Shown: piece by piece, positions 6,501-10,607 of the stretch
Position numbering within the stretch: position 1 is the stretch's first letter
Layout: every line of letters starts with the position of its first letter
Origin: Firmicutes bacterium UBA7709
GTDB taxonomy: Bacteria; Bacillota_A; Clostridia; Peptostreptococcales; Anaerovoracaceae
Length of the DNA stretch: 10,607 bases
Assembly (NCBI GenBank): GCA_002482405.1
Contig: DLFX01000020.1
Location: 4,127 to 14,733, forward strand
Reading direction: 5' to 3'
Notes under the pieces: model-generated
Databases searched by the model: none
Told to the model about the DNA's origin: nothing
Seen by the model: the letters and a program-made list of their open reading frames with translations, nothing else
Translations under genes and position numbers: made by a program

Positions 6501-8306
6501 ATGGACGTCGACCAATATAAAGCAGTCAAGGAAAGGGAGATGGAATACGCCCGAAAAAGGGTAGAGGATATCCGAAACAGCAAGGATAAGTTTGTCATGT
6601 ACCGCGATATCAGACCGGTTACCGATGTGAAGCAGATGATAGAATCCAGCGCTGAACTGTACGGCGGCAATATCGCTTTCCATGTGAAGGATAAAACAGG
6701 AGGACCCTACCGGGGGATCACTTACGTGACGATGAAGGATGATATGGACGCCCTGGGCACCGCGCTGATCTCCATAGGCCTGAAGGGAAAGAGCGTCGCC
6801 GTTATCGGAGATAACCGGTATGAATGGGCCATATCCTATCTGGCGATCCTCTGCGGAACCGGCATCGTAGTGCCGCTGGATAAGGAGCTCGGAGAATCTG
6901 AACTGGAACAGCTCATCAAGGAGGCGGACGTCGAGAGCGTCATTTACAGCAAAAAATATGAGGCGTTCTTTCAGGATATGAAGGAACGCGGAGAAACAAA
7001 ACTTCAATTTCTGATCAGCATGGATGCGGAGATCAGCGATGAAAAACGGCTGTCCCTGCGGGAAATCACAGAGGCCGGCAGGGTCCTGATGGAAAATGGA
7101 AACAGGGAGTTCCTGGACGCGCAGATCCAGCGGGACGCCATGAGCATTCTGCTTTTCACCTCCGGGACCACGGGGATCGCGAAGGGCGTTATGCTCTCCC
7201 ACGGAAATATCGTAGAAGACGTGATGGCGTCGCCGACGCTGCTTCAGGTGCTGCCGGAGGACGTGTTTTTCTCAGTGCTCCCGCTCCACCATACATACGA
7301 GTGCACCTGCGGCTTTCTCGAACCCCTGTATCGGGGGGCTTCCATAGCGTATTGCGAAGGCTTGAAATATATCGTAAAAAATCTGTCGGAGGCCAGGCCC
7401 ACCTTCTTCCTGGGGGTGCCGCTGATCTTTGAGAGCCTGTATAAAAAAATCTGGCAGAACGCGAAAAAATCCGGAAAAGCGGGAACGCTGAAGAAGCTCA
7501 TCGCGATCAACAGAAAGACGAAGAAGATCGGGATCGACCTGGCTCCGGTATTCTTCAAGCCGGTTCAGGCTCTGTTTGGCGGGAGAATGAAAACCATGAT
7601 CTGCGGCGGAGCGGCCATCGATCCCGAGGTATTGCAGGGGCTTCGGGATTTCGGCATCAATGCGCTGCAGGGCTACGGACTGACCGAATGCGCCCCCATC
7701 TGCGCCCTGAACCCGGATAAGTACCCGAAAAACGACGCGGCGGGCTATCCGCCTCCGGGATTCGATCTGAAAATCGACAATCCCAACGAGGAGGGCATCG
7801 GGGAAATCTGCGCCAAAGGCGGCAATATCATGCTGGGATATTACAATGACCCGGAGGCCACCGCGGAAGTGCTGAAGGACGGCTGGTTCCATACGGGGGA
7901 TCTGGGATATCTGGATGAAGAGCGCTATGTTCATATCACCGGAAGAATTAAAAACGTGATCATCACGAAGAACGGCAAGAACGTATATCCGGAGGAAATT
8001 GAAAATTACCTCGGCAGGATTCCTTACGTGGAGGAGAGCCTCGTATGGGGCAAGCACAGTGAGGAAAGCGGCGAGACCCTGATTTTCGCAAGCATCCGGG
8101 CGGATTATGATGAGGTCCGGGACGCTCTGGGGGGAAATTACACCGACGAGGACGTGGCCGCGCTGATCTGGAAGGAGATCGACGTTCTGAACACTCAGCT
8201 TCCCCTGTTCAAGCCGATCAGAAAGATAGACATCCGCAAAGAAGAGTTTGAAAAGACGACCGGAAAGAAGATCAAACGGTTTGTCGATTCCAATAAAAGG
8301 ATTTAG
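6501..8306 (+). CDS. AMP-forming acyl-CoA synthetase, long-chain type (second of a tandem pair)
   Basis: A 601-residue paralogue of the preceding gene with the same ANL architecture and presumably the same acyl-AMP then acyl-CoA chemistry. Motifs are TSGTTGIAKG (220-229), LPLHHTYE, GYGLTE (391-396), TGDLGYLD (465-472), GRIKNVIITKNGKN from 481, and KTTGKKIKR at the C terminus with K590 in the adenylation-lysine position. It is longer at the N terminus by about 28 residues, mostly a charged helix-like stretch (EREMEYARKRVEDIRNSKDK). Shared segments with the first copy include CEGLKYIVKN and LGVPLIFES, so they arose by duplication. Divergence around the acyl-pocket region suggests different substrates. 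AGGAGG lies 7 bp before the ATG. The stop codon lies inside the next gene's Shine-Dalgarno. Confidence 0.9.
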   Translation: MDVDQYKAVKEREMEYARKRVEDIRNSKDKFVMYRDIRPVTDVKQMIESSAELYGGNIAFHVKDKTGGPYRGITYVTMKDDMDALGTALISIGLKGKSVAVIGDNRYEWAISYLAILCGTGIVVPLDKELGESELEQLIKEADVESVIYSKKYEAFFQDMKERGETKLQFLISMDAEISDEKRLSLREITEAGRVLMENGNREFLDAQIQRDAMSILLFTSGTTGIAKGVMLSHGNIVEDVMASPTLLQVLPEDVFFSVLPLHHTYECTCGFLEPLYRGASIAYCEGLKYIVKNLSEARPTFFLGVPLIFESLYKKIWQNAKKSGKAGTLKKLIAINRKTKKIGIDLAPVFFKPVQALFGGRMKTMICGGAAIDPEVLQGLRDFGINALQGYGLTECAPICALNPDKYPKNDAAGYPPPGFDLKIDNPNEEGIGEICAKGGNIMLGYYNDPEATAEVLKDGWFHTGDLGYLDEERYVHITGRIKNVIITKNGKNVYPEEIENYLGRIPYVEESLVWGKHSEESGETLIFASIRADYDEVRDALGGNYTDEDVAALIWKEIDVLNTQLPLFKPIRKIDIRKEEFEKTTGKKIKRFVDSNKRI

Positions 8307-8310
8307 GAGG
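8304..8310 (+). promoter_or_regulatory. Shine-Dalgarno overlapping the upstream stop codon
   Basis: TAGGAGG contains both the TAG stop of the second acyl-CoA synthetase and the AGGAGG ribosome site of the racemase gene, 8 bp before its ATG. Terminating ribosomes would sit on the next initiation site, which favours translational coupling of the two genes. Confidence 0.7.
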
Positions 8311-8318
8311 CAAAACAA

Positions 8319-9416
8319 ATGAGCAATTCTGAAGTGAGATACCCGCTGGTGGAGCTGGATCTGAAGAAGTTTAGAAATAATATCGATCAAGCCGTAGAGC
8401 GCTGCGGCAAACTGGGAATCGGACTTACCGGAGTCATCAAGGGCTTTACAGGCCTTCCGGAAGGGGCAAAGCAATTTGCGGAAGCGGGAGTCGACTTTAT
8501 CGGTTCATCCCGCCTTGAACAGATCCAGGGCTGTATCGATTACGGCATCAAAGTGCCCTATATGCTGATCAGGGTCCCCATGCTGAGCGAAGTCGAAGAA
8601 GCGGTGAGGATCACCGATATCAGCCTTAACAGCGAAGTGGAAGTGCTGAGAGCATTGAACAAAGAAGCGCTGAAGCAGGGAAAGGTCCATAAGGTCATCC
8701 TCATGGTCGACCTGGGCGACCTCCGGGAAGGATTCTGGGATAAAAAGGAGCTTTTCGACGCGGCGCTGATGGTGGAAAATGAATGTGACGGCTTGTATCT
8801 TGCCGGCGTCGGCACAAACCTGGGCTGCTACGGCTCCATTCTGGCCACCCCGGAAAAGATGAACGAACTGATCGCCAATGCGGAAATGATCGAAGAGGCC
8901 ATCGGCCGAAAGCTGGATATCATCTCCGGCGGTGCCACCACCTCGTTTCCCATGGTGCTCGACAATACCATGCCGGAAAGGATCAACAACCTTCGGATGG
9001 GCGAAGGCATCATCCTCGCCAAAGACCTGAAGGACCTTTTCCATCTGGACATGAGCTTCATGTATCAAGACGCCTTTACGTTAAAGGCACAGGTCATCGA
9101 GGTAAAAGACAAACCCAGCTATCCCGTAGGGCAGCTGTCCTTTGACGCCTTCGGAAATGTGGGCATCTATGTGGACCGCGGAATCCGCAGACGGGCGCTC
9201 CTCGCCCTGGGCAAGGTGGACGTCGCCTTCCCCGATATGATCTATCCCAGGGACAAGGGCATTGAGGTGCTGGGCGCCAGCAGCGACCATCTGATCCTGG
9301 ACATCGAGAACGCGGAAAAGGAGTACAAGGTGGGCGACATCGTTGAATTCGACCTCTGCTACGCCACCATCGTATACGCCACCAATTCACCGAATGTGAG
9401 GATCGTATTTAAATAA
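8319..9416 (+). CDS. Alanine/ornithine racemase-family PLP-dependent enzyme
   Basis: A 365-residue fold-type III PLP enzyme that probably racemises an amino acid in the cytosol. It resembles the ornithine racemase (Orr) of Clostridium sticklandii from memory: an N-terminal (beta/alpha)8 barrel with the putative PLP lysine K41 in GVIKGF, then LIRVPMLSEVE, MVDLGDLREGFW, NLGCYG, the phosphate-binding SGGATTSFP and LRMGEG. The C-terminal beta domain has DAFGNVGIYVDRGIRRRALLA and LGASSDHLILD. In ornithine fermenters the racemase makes D-ornithine for the aminomutase, but no aminomutase or diaminopentanoate dehydrogenase gene is in this window. Ornithine is therefore only one possible substrate. 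Alanine, lysine or a broader range is equally open. It is tightly coupled to the upstream synthetase gene, and the TudS-related gene follows after 26 bp. Confidence 0.87.
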   Translation: MSNSEVRYPLVELDLKKFRNNIDQAVERCGKLGIGLTGVIKGFTGLPEGAKQFAEAGVDFIGSSRLEQIQGCIDYGIKVPYMLIRVPMLSEVEEAVRITDISLNSEVEVLRALNKEALKQGKVHKVILMVDLGDLREGFWDKKELFDAALMVENECDGLYLAGVGTNLGCYGSILATPEKMNELIANAEMIEEAIGRKLDIISGGATTSFPMVLDNTMPERINNLRMGEGIILAKDLKDLFHLDMSFMYQDAFTLKAQVIEVKDKPSYPVGQLSFDAFGNVGIYVDRGIRRRALLALGKVDVAFPDMIYPRDKGIEVLGASSDHLILDIENAEKEYKVGDIVEFDLCYATIVYATNSPNVRIVFK

Positions 9417-9442
9417 AAAGGCCATGGAGGGAGGAACGGAAA

Positions 9443-10033
9443 ATGAGCAATCGGATGGAGGACGCCAGGAGCAAAAAAATTGTCTTTGTGTCGAGCTGCC
9501 TGCTGAACACGAACAACAAGGTCAAAGGGCTGGCAAGGTACCCGGGGATGTGCAAGGAAGTGTTTGATACGTTACATAAATACGACCTCGGCATCAATCA
9601 GATGCAATGTCCCGAAACCCTGTACATGGGGATACAGCGCTGGTGGACCACAAAAAACCTGTATGACAACGTCGGATTTCGCAGACATTGCCGGGAGCTT
9701 GCAAAGCAGGTGGCGGATTACATGAAGTCCTACGAACAGGCGGGCTATGAAACGGTGGCTATCCTGAGCTGCGACGGCTCCCCGACCTGTGGAGTGACCG
9801 TGACCAGCTGGGATGAAAACTGGGGCGGAAGCCCGGTGGACCTGAATTACAACGACGCGCTGGTGGAAGGCGCGGGAGTCTATATCGAAGAATTGAAAGA
9901 GGAAATCAGGGAGAGAGGGCTCAAAATGCCTCCCTTCTACGGGCTGGCTCTGGATGACGAATCAGCCGATATGGACAAAATCCTTTCGGATTTTGAAGTC
10001 TTTATCAAATGGGTATGCGAGGAGAAAAAGTAG
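9443..10033 (+). CDS. TudS-related (DUF523-like) putative desulfidase
   Basis: A 196-residue cytosolic protein resembling the clostridial CD3072-type relatives of TudS, the [4Fe-4S]-dependent 2-thiouracil desulfidase. Three cysteines sit in the expected family contexts: C19 in SSCLLN, C56 in QCPE and C116 in GSPTCGV, the likely cluster ligands. C37, C83 and C110 are additional. The second cysteine usual in DUF523 proteins shortly after CLLG (CLLG..CRY-like) is replaced here (CLLNTNNKVKG). A Trp-Trp pair and an insertion after QCPE (MGIQRWWTTKN) also distinguish this subfamily. Removal of sulfur from a thio-compound is the inferred activity, and the substrate is unknown. GGAGGGAGGA lies 7 bp before the ATG. 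An in-frame ATG at 9455 is less well placed. It is the last gene of the operon, followed by terminator hairpins. Confidence 0.82.
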   Translation: MSNRMEDARSKKIVFVSSCLLNTNNKVKGLARYPGMCKEVFDTLHKYDLGINQMQCPETLYMGIQRWWTTKNLYDNVGFRRHCRELAKQVADYMKSYEQAGYETVAILSCDGSPTCGVTVTSWDENWGGSPVDLNYNDALVEGAGVYIEELKEEIRERGLKMPPFYGLALDDESADMDKILSDFEVFIKWVCEEKK

Positions 10034-10101
10034 CATTAATGTACTCAAAAATGCAAAAATAGCGCAGTCATGCGTCTCAATATGCCCAAATTTTTAAATT
10101 C

Positions 10102-10166
10102 TGCGCCGTGCCATGGGGGTTCTCAAAAACCCTTGAGAATCCCCGGCTGGCGCATAACGTTTTTTT
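10102..10166 (+). terminator. Long intrinsic terminator after the operon
   Basis: The inner stem GGGGGTTCTCAA (10115-10126) pairs with TTGAGAATCCCC (10133-10144), one G:U pair and loop AAACCC. It is extended by GCC/GGC and by TGCGCC (10102-10107) with GGCGCA (10149-10154). Five bases later comes a run of seven Ts (10160-10166). It lies about 70 bp after the TudS-related stop codon. In the other direction the stem is followed only by mixed A/T sequence, so minus-strand termination is possible but weaker. Confidence 0.85.
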
Positions 10167-10169
10167 AGT

Positions 10170-10189
10170 GTGGCGTCCGCCACCTTTTT
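10170..10189 (+). terminator. Second, small terminator hairpin
   Basis: GTGGC (10170-10174) pairs with GCCAC (10179-10183) around the loop GTCC, followed by CTTTTT. The T run ends inside the stop codon of the convergent coat-protein gene (10188-10190). It appears to back up the larger terminator just before the opposing gene. Confidence 0.55.
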
Positions 10190-10607
10190 ACTGTACCGGA
10201 TACATGCCGTGGCTGTTCATATACTGGAATATCTGCTCGCCGTGGCCCTGCTCTTCCTGCTGGATCTTCTGAAGGGCTTGCCGTATCTGGGGCTGAGCGG
10301 ATTCAAAGACGCCGGTATCATAAGCGCTGGATACATATTTCTCCGTGGACAGCATATCGTGAGCCAGAATCTGGTCCTTGCTGTCGCCGCCTGGCGTCGT
10401 CTTGTTCATGCTGACCTGGGCTTTCGGCTGGGTTGACGGTCCTGCCTGGGCAGATGGCATCCCCTGTGCGGCTGTAGTGACGTTAGCCACGCTTGGGCTC
10501 ATCAGGTTTTGACTCTGTCCGCCGCCTTGGCCGCCGCCCTGACTGCCTTTCTGACCGCCGCTCTGCCCCTGGCCCGCTTTCACCTGGCCGCCGCTTTGCA
10601 GAATCTG
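10188..10607 (-). CDS. CotF-family spore coat protein with Gly/Gln-rich N-terminal region (5' end outside window)
   Basis: The minus-strand frame is open from the window edge to TAA at 10190-10188, giving 139 residues. A GTG at 10583 is a possible but unsupported start, since the frame continues upstream without a stop. The C-terminal part (window residues about 75-139) shows the CotF-type coat signature: SKDQILAHDMLSTEK, then YDTGVFESAQPQIRQALQKI, then QEEQGHGEQIFQYMNSHGMY. This is a small helical module found in coat proteins of spore-forming Firmicutes. The first 35 residues are low-complexity Gly/Gln/Ser repeats (for example QGGGQGGGQSQ), followed by an Ala/Gln/Pro linker. Single-module relatives are often near 90-100 residues, so this one is extended at the N terminus. 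The gene converges on the metabolic operon and would be expected under late sporulation control. Confidence 0.82.
   Translation of the reverse strand, partial: QILQSGGQVKAGQGQSGGQKGSQGGGQGGGQSQNLMSPSVANVTTAAQGMPSAQAGPSTQPKAQVSMNKTTPGGDSKDQILAHDMLSTEKYVSSAYDTGVFESAQPQIRQALQKIQQEEQGHGEQIFQYMNSHGMYPVQ

Noticed and set aside
7272..8474. Long minus-strand open frame (400 codons) opposite the second acyl-CoA synthetase
   Set aside because: A mirror of the codon bias of the plus-strand gene. It shares the same kind of low-information translation as the frame opposite the first copy, which shows that both arise from the paralogous coding strands.
10033..10054. Small hairpin GCATT/AATGC right after the TudS-related stop as a terminator
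   Set aside because: Only a 5-bp AT-rich stem with a 12-nt loop, and it is followed by As rather than Ts.

Overview
The window looks like chromosomal DNA from a spore-forming, anaerobic Clostridia-type Firmicute of moderate GC content. The reasons are strong purine-rich Shine-Dalgarno sites ahead of most genes, a CotF-type spore coat protein at the right edge, and an amino-acid-oriented gene set: an APC permease, a homoserine dehydrogenase, an ornithine-racemase-type PLP enzyme and a TudS-related desulfidase. A family such as Anaerovoracaceae would fit, but that is a guess.

Left part (2-1206): the 3' part of an unrecognised protein gene with a weak internal sequence repeat. A gene-free stretch of about 400 bp follows. 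It holds an imperfect palindrome (861-1006) with 25-bp terminal inverted repeats and, further right, promoter-like sequences.

Transport pair (1207-3581): a DMT/EamA-type exporter that starts with TTG, then a 12-TM APC amino acid permease. They lie 42 bp apart, share no internal terminator, and end at a textbook intrinsic terminator.

Metabolic cluster (3651-10189): five same-strand genes. First comes a short-form homoserine dehydrogenase (hom). After it a good promoter candidate precedes two tandem, clearly paralogous long-chain-type acyl-CoA synthetases, then an alanine/ornithine-racemase-family enzyme, then a TudS/DUF523-related cysteine protein. Gaps are 58, 35, 12 and 26 bp, and the racemase Shine-Dalgarno overlaps the stop codon before it, so the last four genes are probably one operon. 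Its overall function is not evident from the families. The cluster ends in two successive hairpin-plus-T-run structures.

Right edge: a convergent minus-strand gene for a CotF-family spore coat protein with a Gly/Gln-rich N-terminal region. It runs off the window.

No tRNA, rRNA, CRISPR array, transposase or prophage gene was seen. The most open points are the palindromic element and the joint role of the two acyl-CoA synthetases, the racemase and the TudS-related protein.
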